Shown here in pieces: positions 7,505 through 12,248 of a stretch of 12,248 nt of DNA. Within the stretch, counting starts at the first letter, position 1, and each line of letters opens with the position of its first letter. Origin of the DNA: CALLMJ01 sp964493765 (GTDB taxonomy: Bacteria > Bacteroidota > Bacteroidia > J057 > CALLMJ01). The position numbers were made by a program, and so were the translations under genes. Under the pieces are notes generated by a model. That model was not told where the DNA came from. It made no database searches and saw only the letters and a list, made by a program, of their open reading frames with translations. The DNA lies in contig CAZBPK010000127.1 in assembly GCA_964493765.1 (NCBI GenBank), positions 1 to 12,248 on the forward strand, given 5' to 3'.

Positions 7505-9154
7505 TTAGTACATACCTCCCATGCCGCCCATTCCTGGATTAGGCATTGCAGGTGCTTTTTCTTCTGGTTCATCAGTGATAACACATTCCGTAGTTAGCAA
7601 CATAGAAGCAATAGAAGCGGCGTTTTCTAAAGCTGTTCTTGTAACTTTAGTAGGATCTATAACGCCTGATTCAAATAAGTTTTCAAATTGCTCAGTTCTT
7701 GCGTTGTAACCGTAGTCATTTTCACCTTCTTTAACTTTTTCTATGATTACAGCACCTTCTAAACCTGCATTTTCTACGATTTGTCTTAAAGGTTCTTCTA
7801 AGGCTCTTCTAACAATGGAGATACCAATTCCTGTGTCACCTTTTAATAATCTATCATTGATTCCACCTTTACCTGGTAATAAATCAGCAATACATCTAAT
7901 TAAAGCAACACCACCCCCAGGAACTATACCCTCAGCTACAGCAGCTCTTGTTGCGTGTAATGCATCTTCTACTCTTGCTTTTTTCTCTTTCATTTCTACT
8001 TCTGTGGGTGCTCCAATATAAATAACGGCAACGCCTCCAGATAATTTTGCTAATCTTTCTTGTAATTTTTCTTTATCGTACTCAGAAGTAGTAGTTTGAA
8101 TTTGAGCTTTTATTTCGTTAACTCTTTTTTGAATATCTTCTTTAGAGCCTAATCCATCTACAATGGTTGTATTGTCTTTGTCTATGGTTACTTTATTCGC
8201 TCTACCCAAATAATCTAGTTGAGCATCTTCTAATCTATATCCTTTTTCTTCCGAAATTACTTGACCACCGGTTAAAATTGCGATATCTTCCAACATAGCT
8301 TTTCTTCTATCTCCAAATCCAGGAGCTTTAACCGCAGCCACTTTCAAAGAACCTCTAATTCTATTAACAACCAATGTTGCTAAGGCTTCTCCTTCAATTT
8401 CTTCTGCAATAATTAGCAAAGGTCTTCCTGTTTGTAGAGTTTTTTCCAATATAGGAAGAAGCTCTTTCATATTGGAAATTTTTTTGTCGTAGATGAGTAT
8501 ATAAGGATTATCTAACTCTACGGTCATCGTTTCTGCATTGGTAACAAAGTAAGGAGAAACATAGCCTCTATCAAACTGCATACCTTTAACAGTTTCTAAG
8601 TAGGTATCAATACCTTTGGCTTCTTCTACAGTAATGACACCATCTTTGCCTACTTCTTTCATTGCTTTCGCAATCAATTCGCCAATTTCAGCGTCTCCAT
8701 TAGCGGAAATGGTACCTACTTGAGCAATTTCTTTATCATCAGAAATAGATTTAGAGATTTTTTTCAATTTTTCTACAACTACTTTTGTGGCTTCATCAAT
8801 ACCTCTTTTTAATTCCATAGGATTAGCGCCTGCTGCAACATTTTTCAATCCTTCTCTTACGATAGCTTGCGCTAAAACTGTAGCAGTAGTGGTACCATCA
8901 CCTGCAACATCTGCGGTTTTAGATGCTACTTCTTTTACCATTTGTGCTCCCATATTTTCAATAGCATCTTTTAATTCAATTTCTTTTGCTACTGTAACAC
9001 CATCTTTAGTAACTAATGGAGCACCATATTTTTTGTCAATTACGACGTTACGTCCTCTAGGACCTAAAGTTACTTTTACAGCGTTTGCTAATGTATCAAC
9101 GCCTTTTTTTAATAAGTCTCTTGCTTCAATGTCAAATTTAATAATTTTTGCCAT
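7505..9154 (-). CDS. groL: Chaperonin GroEL (Hsp60)
   Basis: The 60-kDa chaperonin forms a double heptameric ring in the cytoplasm and, capped by GroES, folds non-native proteins at the cost of ATP. The 549-residue length is normal. Hallmarks visible are the nucleotide-binding LGPRGRNVV segment (from residue 30), GDGTTTAT at 85-92 with the ATP-hydrolysis aspartate, the apical-domain segment PLLIIAEEIEGEAL, the KAPGFGDRR segment, PGGGVALIR in the C-terminal equatorial region, and a Gly-Met tail ending GMGGMGGMY. Nothing is missing or unusual, so I take it to be the housekeeping copy. It lies 19 bases after groS and is surely co-transcribed with it. Transcription ends at the hairpin at 7447-7481. 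Confidence 0.98.
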   Translation of the reverse strand: MAKIIKFDIEARDLLKKGVDTLANAVKVTLGPRGRNVVIDKKYGAPLVTKDGVTVAKEIELKDAIENMGAQMVKEVASKTADVAGDGTTTATVLAQAIVREGLKNVAAGANPMELKRGIDEATKVVVEKLKKISKSISDDKEIAQVGTISANGDAEIGELIAKAMKEVGKDGVITVEEAKGIDTYLETVKGMQFDRGYVSPYFVTNAETMTVELDNPYILIYDKKISNMKELLPILEKTLQTGRPLLIIAEEIEGEALATLVVNRIRGSLKVAAVKAPGFGDRRKAMLEDIAILTGGQVISEEKGYRLEDAQLDYLGRANKVTIDKDNTTIVDGLGSKEDIQKRVNEIKAQIQTTTSEYDKEKLQERLAKLSGGVAVIYIGAPTEVEMKEKKARVEDALHATRAAVAEGIVPGGGVALIRCIADLLPGKGGINDRLLKGDTGIGISIVRRALEEPLRQIVENAGLEGAVIIEKVKEGENDYGYNARTEQFENLFESGVIDPTKVTRTALENAASIASMLLTTECVITDEPEEKAPAMPNPGMGGMGGMY

Positions 9155-9173
9155 AACTTTTTTGTTTTTGAAT

Positions 9174-9449
9174 TTAGATAATTGCTAAAATGTCAGATTC
9201 ACGCATAATAAGATAGTCGTTGCCATCAATTTGAATTTCAGTTCCAGCGTATTTTCCATACAGAACTACATCACCTACTTTAACAGTCATAGGCTCATCT
9301 TTTTTACCAGAACCCACTGCAATAACTTCTCCTTTTTGTGGTTTTTCTTTAACGGTATCGGGAATAATGATACCAGCAGCAGTTACTGATTCTGCTGAGG
9401 AAGGTTTTACAATTACGCGATCTGCTAATGGTTTAACATTTAATGCCAT
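9174..9449 (-). CDS. groS: Co-chaperonin GroES (Hsp10)
   Basis: The heptameric lid of GroEL; binding closes the folding chamber. The 91-residue product has the family's full length: an N-terminal strand with PLADRVIVKP, a mobile loop at about residues 17-33 containing the hydrophobic GIIIP tripeptide region that contacts GroEL, the GEVIAVGSG turn, VGDVVLYGKYAGTEI, and the C-terminal YLIMRESDILAII. It is the first gene of the groS-groL operon. Its leader lacks an obvious TAnnTTTG box; a different candidate promoter is listed separately. Confidence 0.97.
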   Translation of the reverse strand: MALNVKPLADRVIVKPSSAESVTAAGIIIPDTVKEKPQKGEVIAVGSGKKDEPMTVKVGDVVLYGKYAGTEIQIDGNDYLIMRESDILAII

Positions 9450-9484
9450 AATACTATGTTATTTTAAATTTCTGTTTCTCTACT

Positions 9485-9525
9485 ATCTATTATTGTGCCA
9501 ATTTTAAAAATATGCCATTTTGTCA
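9485..9525 (-). promoter_or_regulatory. Candidate groESL control region (TTGGCAC motif plus imperfect inverted motif)
   Basis: On the - strand, TGACA-AAA-TGGCA (9525-9513) is an imperfect inverted motif. It is followed by TTGGCAC (9501-9495), five bases AATAA, then TAGAT (9489-9485). TTGGCAC resembles the -24 element of sigma-54 promoters; the -12 part is weak (TAG instead of TTG). The spacing to the groS ATG would leave a leader of about 25 bases. No TAnnTTTG box is present between here and the gene. Both the sigma-54 reading and an operator role for the inverted motif are inferences. Confidence 0.3.
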
Positions 9526-9681
9526 CTTCTTTAGTTTTTAGAATAAGATAAACTTTTTCAAGTTTAGCTAATAAATTAGAAAATTATCTAATCACTATTT
9601 AGCAAAAACAATTAATCATTTCTAAAATTATTTCTTTTAATGAAAAACCAAGATCAGACACTTTGTCTAAAATAATTTCTA

Positions 9682-10095
9682 CTATATGACACAATGTTTA
9701 CATATTCCTTTCATTGAAAAATGATACTCCTCAATTTGATAACCATCAGGAAGTTTAATCAAGGGAATTTTTACATCTAAACAAGTCGTTTGATTACACT
9801 TAACACATTGAAAATGAATATGTTCATGTTTATGATTATCTTGATGATGTAAACAAATCTCAGAACATAAAGCATATTTTAAGGTAAAAGAATCATCTAC
9901 CACTTTGTGAATTAATCCTAACTCCTCAAATTTATTGAGTGTTCTATAAAGTGTTACCCGGTCAATAATTTCAATATTTTTCTCTAAAAAAGGCTGTGAT
10001 AAAGCAAAATTATGATTTTGAAATAGTTCCAAAACTCTAATTCTTGCATTTGTAATTTTTAATTGGTATTTTTTTAAAATTTCTTCGGGTTTCAT
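9682..10095 (-). CDS. Fur-family metal-responsive transcriptional repressor
   Basis: A DNA-binding repressor whose activity depends on a bound metal (iron, zinc, manganese or a peroxide-sensing variant). The 137-residue product has the winged-helix DNA-binding domain at about residues 1-70, with recognition-helix region RVTLYRTLNKFEELGLIHKV at 46-65. The C-terminal dimerisation domain has the structural zinc pair C97-xx-C100 and C132-xx-C135. Between them lies a His-rich metal segment (H83, H84, H88, H90, H92, H94). C77, C81 and C105 are additional cysteines. The metal cannot be assigned safely; the cysteine- and histidine-rich centre is compatible with a zinc sensor (Zur) but Fur or PerR are not excluded. 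The gene overlaps the coiled-coil gene by four bases (ATGA), so it is probably transcribed and translated with it. Two stop codons in tandem (TAGTAG) end it. No Fur-box-like site was recognised. Confidence 0.85.
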   Translation of the reverse strand: MKPEEILKKYQLKITNARIRVLELFQNHNFALSQPFLEKNIEIIDRVTLYRTLNKFEELGLIHKVVDDSFTLKYALCSEICLHHQDNHKHEHIHFQCVKCNQTTCLDVKIPLIKLPDGYQIEEYHFSMKGICKHCVI

Positions 10096-11018
10096 TTTAC
10101 TATAAAAATTGTTTTCCCAATTTCATAACCATCAGCAAAAACAACAACTTTATATTGACCTTTTTCATAACTCAAATCTTCAGGTTTTGAAAAAATTCCA
10201 CAGACCTGAATTTCTGTTCTTTGGTAATTAATTTGGGTTTTGGTTGTATAAATTTCTTCTCGATTTCTGTGAGTAAAATATCCCGAATTTTTTTTGAATT
10301 GCTTTAAAATTTCCTTTGTAGGACTGATAATTTGGATATAAATATTTCTACTCCCTATTTCAGCAACATTATTTTCTTGTATTTTGAAACAAACCTTTAT
10401 ATCATGTAATTGCCTAGCTTTAAACACATCATCCGTAATCTCTTTACCACGTGAATTAATATTATAAATCACAAAATCTGTTGCTTTTAAGATTGAAGCT
10501 GCTTCTAATTTAGTTTCTTTTAAAGAAATGTCTTCTTTTAAAACTTCATTTAAACTATCACGTTCTTTAATGGTATAATTTAAGTTCTCAATTTTTTCTT
10601 TTAATTGCTGATTTTCCTCTTTTAAACGATTAATTTCCTGCTGGTATTTAGCTATGTAAAAATTCTTTTGGTCTAGTTGACCTTGCAATTGTTCTGCTTT
10701 AGCTTTGGTTAGTTTACCTTCACTTTGATATTTTTTTACTAAATTTTGAAGATTATCCAAATTTTTTTGAAGTTCCTGAATTTTACGATCTTTGGTTTCA
10801 ACTTCAGTATTTTTATCATTTATAACAGATTCTAATTCAGTGAGTTTATTATCCAAATCTTTAATTTCGTTTTGAAGTTCAATTTTTGTTTCTTCAAGAT
10901 TAATTTTTTCTTTTTTTAGTTTTTGGTTATCAGAATAATAGTAAAAGCCTATAGCAAAAAGGCTAATCACTAATATGGCTAAACCCACTCTTATGAAAAG
11001 ATTCTTGTTTGGTTCCAT
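10092..11018 (-). CDS. Membrane-anchored coiled-coil protein of unknown function
   Basis: I do not recognise a characterised function. The 308-residue product has a short N-terminus, one membrane helix at about residues 9-28, a long Lys/Glu/Gln-rich coiled coil at about 31-172, and a C-terminal domain at about 175-308 that looks beta-rich (YIQIISPTKEIL, TEIQVCGIF, GQYKVVVFADGYEIG). The C-terminal part is like that of uncharacterised Bacteroidota proteins, often mislabelled as chromosome-partitioning or SMC-like because of the coiled coil. There is no ATPase motif, so an SMC label is not justified. With few positive charges before the helix and none after the hydrophobic core until KLKKEK, topology is uncertain; the C-terminal domain could be periplasmic. 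The stop overlaps the start of the Fur-family gene. A -7 promoter box lies about 12 bases upstream of the ATG. Confidence 0.75.
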   Translation of the reverse strand: MEPNKNLFIRVGLAILVISLFAIGFYYYSDNQKLKKEKINLEETKIELQNEIKDLDNKLTELESVINDKNTEVETKDRKIQELQKNLDNLQNLVKKYQSEGKLTKAKAEQLQGQLDQKNFYIAKYQQEINRLKEENQQLKEKIENLNYTIKERDSLNEVLKEDISLKETKLEAASILKATDFVIYNINSRGKEITDDVFKARQLHDIKVCFKIQENNVAEIGSRNIYIQIISPTKEILKQFKKNSGYFTHRNREEIYTTKTQINYQRTEIQVCGIFSKPEDLSYEKGQYKVVVFADGYEIGKTIFIVK

Positions 11019-11029
11019 AAAATACAGTG

Positions 11030-11037
11030 CAAAAATA
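11030..11037 (-). promoter_or_regulatory. Candidate -7 promoter box for the coiled-coil/fur operon
   Basis: On the - strand TATTTTTG matches TAnnTTTG exactly, 11 bases upstream of the ATG at 11018. The initiation point would be near 11024, so the leader is very short. A clear TTG -33 box is not visible; the upstream stretch is A/T-rich. Repeat copy B begins about 45 bases further upstream. Confidence 0.5.
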
Positions 11038-11081
11038 GAAATTCTTTCGGAATTTTTAAAAAAATTAAATCATGATGATTT

Positions 11082-11209
11082 GGGCGTGCCCCTTGCTACG
11101 CTGCGGGTCGGGCTGTTTCGGGCTTCGCTTTGCTTCGGCAATCCTTTTTCCACTTTTTTCAAAAGCGTCAAAAGGCAGTGCCACTTTGTGCCCTTCACAT
11201 CCCTCACGC
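11082..11209. repeat. GC-rich dispersed intergenic repeat, copy B
   Basis: The second copy of the element at 2738-2866, in the same orientation, from GGGCGTGCCCC to CCCTCACGC. It has one base fewer (in the GCTTT/GCTTCC run near 11130) and differs by 8 transitions. Similarity stops just outside these ends (only a short ATGATT is shared to the left), which defines the unit. Unlike copy A it does not lie between convergent genes; it sits between the terminator of the adhesin gene and the promoter of the coiled-coil gene. Confidence 0.85.
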
Positions 11210-11214
11210 TGAAA

Positions 11215-11229
11215 TTATGCCTTGCATAA
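11215..11229. repeat. Small inverted repeat TTATGC-CTT-GCATAA
   Basis: A perfect 6-bp inverted repeat with a 3-base loop, five bases after repeat copy B. It lacks a following T-run, so it is not a typical terminator. It could be a protein-binding site or chance; it has no counterpart next to copy A, so it is not part of the dispersed repeat. Confidence 0.3.
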
Positions 11230-11246
11230 ATTAAATCGCTATCTCA

Positions 11247-11339
11247 ATGGAACAAAAAACCATAAAATTTTTAAATACTCACGAAGAATTTCTCTTGGAT
11301 AGATTCGTAAAAATCGCTCAAGATTACAAAATAGAATAA
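11247..11339 (+). CDS. Doubtful 30-residue ORF or gene remnant
   Basis: An ATG-to-TAA frame whose product (starting MEQKTIKFLNTHEEF) is charged and helix-like, with a composition more like a real protein than random AT-rich translation. After the TAA the same frame continues LLELKKHK before running into the terminator hairpin, so it could be a decayed small gene. No promoter box or ribosome binding site was recognised, and it is antisense to the transcription direction of its neighbours. I do not recognise the family. Confidence 0.2.
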   Translation: MEQKTIKFLNTHEEFLLDRFVKIAQDYKIE

Positions 11340-11360
11340 TTGCTAGAATTGAAAAAACAT

Positions 11361-11382
11361 AAGCGGGCTATAATACCCGCTT
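11361..11382 (-). terminator. Intrinsic terminator of the adhesin gene
   Basis: Arms AAGCGGG (11361-11367) and CCCGCTT (11376-11382) form a 7-bp stem with an 8-base loop. On the - strand it starts 5 bases after the stop codon at 11388 and is followed by ATGTTTTTTC, giving the U-tract of a rho-independent terminator for the leftward gene. Confidence 0.8.
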
Positions 11383-11387
11383 GTTCT

Positions 11388-12248
11388 CTATTGTATTCTT
11401 AACCAATCGGTTCCATTGCTTATGATGGTTATAGAAGAATTTGGTAAGATAGTATTTTGTATGAATCCAGCAAAATCTGCATAAGGAGAAATACTAGCTG
11501 CTGTTGCATTTCTATTTACAATAATATAAACACGTCCTGGACAAGAACCAGGAGTTGGCAAAATAATGGATCCTCCCGTTCTATATACTACGTGGTGAGT
11601 TTCATTTAATGTTAGATTAGCAGTCATTGGAGTAAAGCTGGTGGCGTAACTACCAACAACATGCAAACGAGAATGAGGATTAGGCGTTCCTATACCGACA
11701 TTTACTGTAGCGGTAGCCCCATTCACTCCATTGATAGAACCAATGACAACGGCGTTAGAAACATCTACTCGTGCTCTGGCACCGATAGCAGTGGCATTGG
11801 TTAAGTTTCCACTTCCTACATTGGCTCCATGCCCAATCCCCGTATTTTCGGAGCCTGTGGTATTGTTATAGAGCGCTTGATATCCGAAGGCGTTATTAGA
11901 TGAGCCTGTGGTATTGTAATAGAGTGCCCCTCTTCCTACAGCAGTATTATTATTTCCTGAAGTGTTATTAACAAGCGTATTATAGCCGTATCCGCTATTT
12001 GAGCCGCCTGAAGTGTTTTGCATAAGAGACCAAGGTCCGAATGCGGAATTGGCAGCACCAGAACTATTATTTAATAGTGCCATATAACCTACTGCGGTAT
12101 TTTCTCCTCCTGTATTAGCACCAGGAGAAGTACTTCCCCTTAAAGCCTCGTAACCTACAGCAACGTTGGTATTATTGAAGGCTGATGTCGTATTATTTGC
12201 ATAAAGCATGGCTCTTGCCCCTATCGCAGTTGCTCTACTACCCGCTAC
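11388..12248 (-). CDS. Repetitive adhesin or tail-fibre-like surface protein, C-terminal part
   Basis: The frame is open to the right window edge, so the N-terminus is missing; 286 residues are visible. The ATG at 12209 is internal: the preceding in-frame codons read AGSRATAIGARA, the same kind of AxAIGxxA repeat as in trimeric adhesin heads. Next comes an Asn/Gly/Thr-rich block of 17-residue repeats, then ATAIGARARVDVSNAVVIGS, which again looks like a trimeric beta-roll head. A VNVGIGTPNPHSRLHVVG segment follows, common in Bacteroidota tail-fibre-like proteins. The last 90 or so residues form a beta-rich ending (ILPTPGSCPGRVYIIVN, then SNGTDWLRIQ). No peptidase S74 self-cleaving chaperone domain and no type IX secretion signal are seen at the C-terminus. 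It is probably a surface-exposed, trimeric, elongated protein. Whether it is a cell adhesin or part of a phage-like particle cannot be told from this fragment. Confidence 0.75.
   Translation of the reverse strand, partial: VAGSRATAIGARAMLYANNTTSAFNNTNVAVGYEALRGSTSPGANTGGENTAVGYMALLNNSSGAANSAFGPWSLMQNTSGGSNSGYGYNTLVNNTSGNNNTAVGRGALYYNTTGSSNNAFGYQALYNNTTGSENTGIGHGANVGSGNLTNATAIGARARVDVSNAVVIGSINGVNGATATVNVGIGTPNPHSRLHVVGSYATSFTPMTANLTLNETHHVVYRTGGSIILPTPGSCPGRVYIIVNRNATAASISPYADFAGFIQNTILPNSSITIISNGTDWLRIQ
11847..12101 (-). repeat. Five tandem 51-bp units encoding 17-residue repeats
   Basis: Within the adhesin gene, five consecutive units of 17 codons follow the pattern N-x-A-x-G-x-x-x-L-x-x-N-(T/S)-(T/S)-G-x-x: NTAVGYMALLNNSSGAA, NSAFGPWSLMQNTSGGS, NSGYGYNTLVNNTSGNN, NTAVGRGALYYNTTGSS, NNAFGYQALYNNTTGSE. 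A sixth, imperfect unit (NTGIGHGANVG) follows, and a longer 24-residue variant precedes them. The DNA is diverged between units except for short blocks such as GAGCCTGTGGTATTGT on the + strand, shared by units 4 and 5. The repeats are therefore old and kept by protein structure, with some recent exchange possible. Confidence 0.85.

Larger units (their letters stand above)
11019..11387. other. Gene-poor stretch between the adhesin and coiled-coil genes
   Basis: This gap of about 370 bases holds, from left to right: a -7 promoter box for the leftward coiled-coil gene, an AT-rich spacer, repeat copy B, a 6-bp inverted repeat, a doubtful 30-residue + strand ORF, and the terminator of the adhesin gene. 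Each is listed separately. I see no tRNA or other structured RNA in it. Confidence 0.7.

Noticed and set aside
8787..9188. A long + strand ORF opposite groEL, with others at 7521-7709 and 7743-8021.
   Set aside because: They are antisense shadows of the highly constrained groEL sequence; composition (Ser/Ala/Pro-rich) reflects the complement of groEL codons and no known family is recognisable.
9656..9668. Inverted repeat AGACA-CTT-TGTCT just downstream of the Fur-family gene, considered as its terminator.
   Set aside because: The stem is only 5 bp and the following T-run on the - strand is several bases away and short; too weak to call.
10092..11018. SMC-like or chromosome partitioning ATPase, suggested by the coiled coil.
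   Set aside because: There is no Walker A or ABC signature motif, and the N-terminus is a membrane helix.
10975..11229. A + strand ORF over the coiled-coil gene start and repeat copy B.
   Set aside because: It overlaps the start and promoter of a well-supported gene on the other strand and exists only because the GC-rich repeat lacks stops in that frame.
11847..12101. Tandem 51-bp periodicity, considered as a CRISPR array or other non-coding repeat.
   Set aside because: The period is an exact multiple of three inside an open frame, the repeat is at protein level, and there are no unique spacers between identical repeats.

Overview
The window is AT-rich and comes from a member of the Bacteroidota. 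Three things point there. Several promoter candidates carry a -7 box of the TAnnTTTG type. The proteins resemble Bacteroidota families: a GMEYP-type M1 peptidase, an ABC/HlyD/TolC set with a degenerate ATPase signature, and a surface protein containing VGIGTxxPxxxLHVxG. No clear Shine-Dalgarno sequence is apparent upstream of most starts. The order or genus cannot be fixed from this sequence alone.

Layout, left to right. (1) Bases 1-281 are the 3' end of prmC, the release-factor glutamine methyltransferase, cut by the window edge. (2) Bases 414-2723 encode a secreted M1-family zinc metallopeptidase on the + strand. (3) A GC-rich intergenic repeat (copy A, 2738-2866) fills the gap between this gene and the convergent next unit. 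(4) On the - strand, 7385 down to 2893 is a compact three-gene exporter operon: ABC transporter, HlyD-like periplasmic adaptor, TolC-like outer-membrane protein. A candidate promoter lies just upstream, and a 15-bp perfect hairpin separates it from groEL. (5) groS-groL (9449 down to 7505, - strand) encode the GroES/GroEL chaperonin. (6) 11018 down to 9682 (- strand) is a two-gene unit: a membrane-anchored coiled-coil protein, translationally coupled by an ATGA overlap to a Fur-family metal-responsive repressor. (7) 11019-11387 is a gap holding a second copy of the repeat (copy B), a small inverted repeat, a doubtful 30-residue ORF and a terminator. (8) 11388-12248 is the C-terminal part of a repetitive adhesin or tail-fibre-like surface protein that runs off the right edge.

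The window mixes housekeeping genes (prmC, groESL, fur) with envelope functions. The ABC, HlyD and TolC proteins should form one continuous inner-to-outer-membrane export machine, but no cargo gene is adjacent. The points most worth a second look are: the exporter's ATPase lacks a normal LSGGQ signature and catalytic glutamate; two dispersed intergenic repeats are about 93% identical; the coiled-coil gene is coupled to the Fur gene; and the groESL leader lacks the usual Bacteroidota -7 box but carries a TTGGCAC motif. I found no clearly new defence, mobile or RNA-based system.
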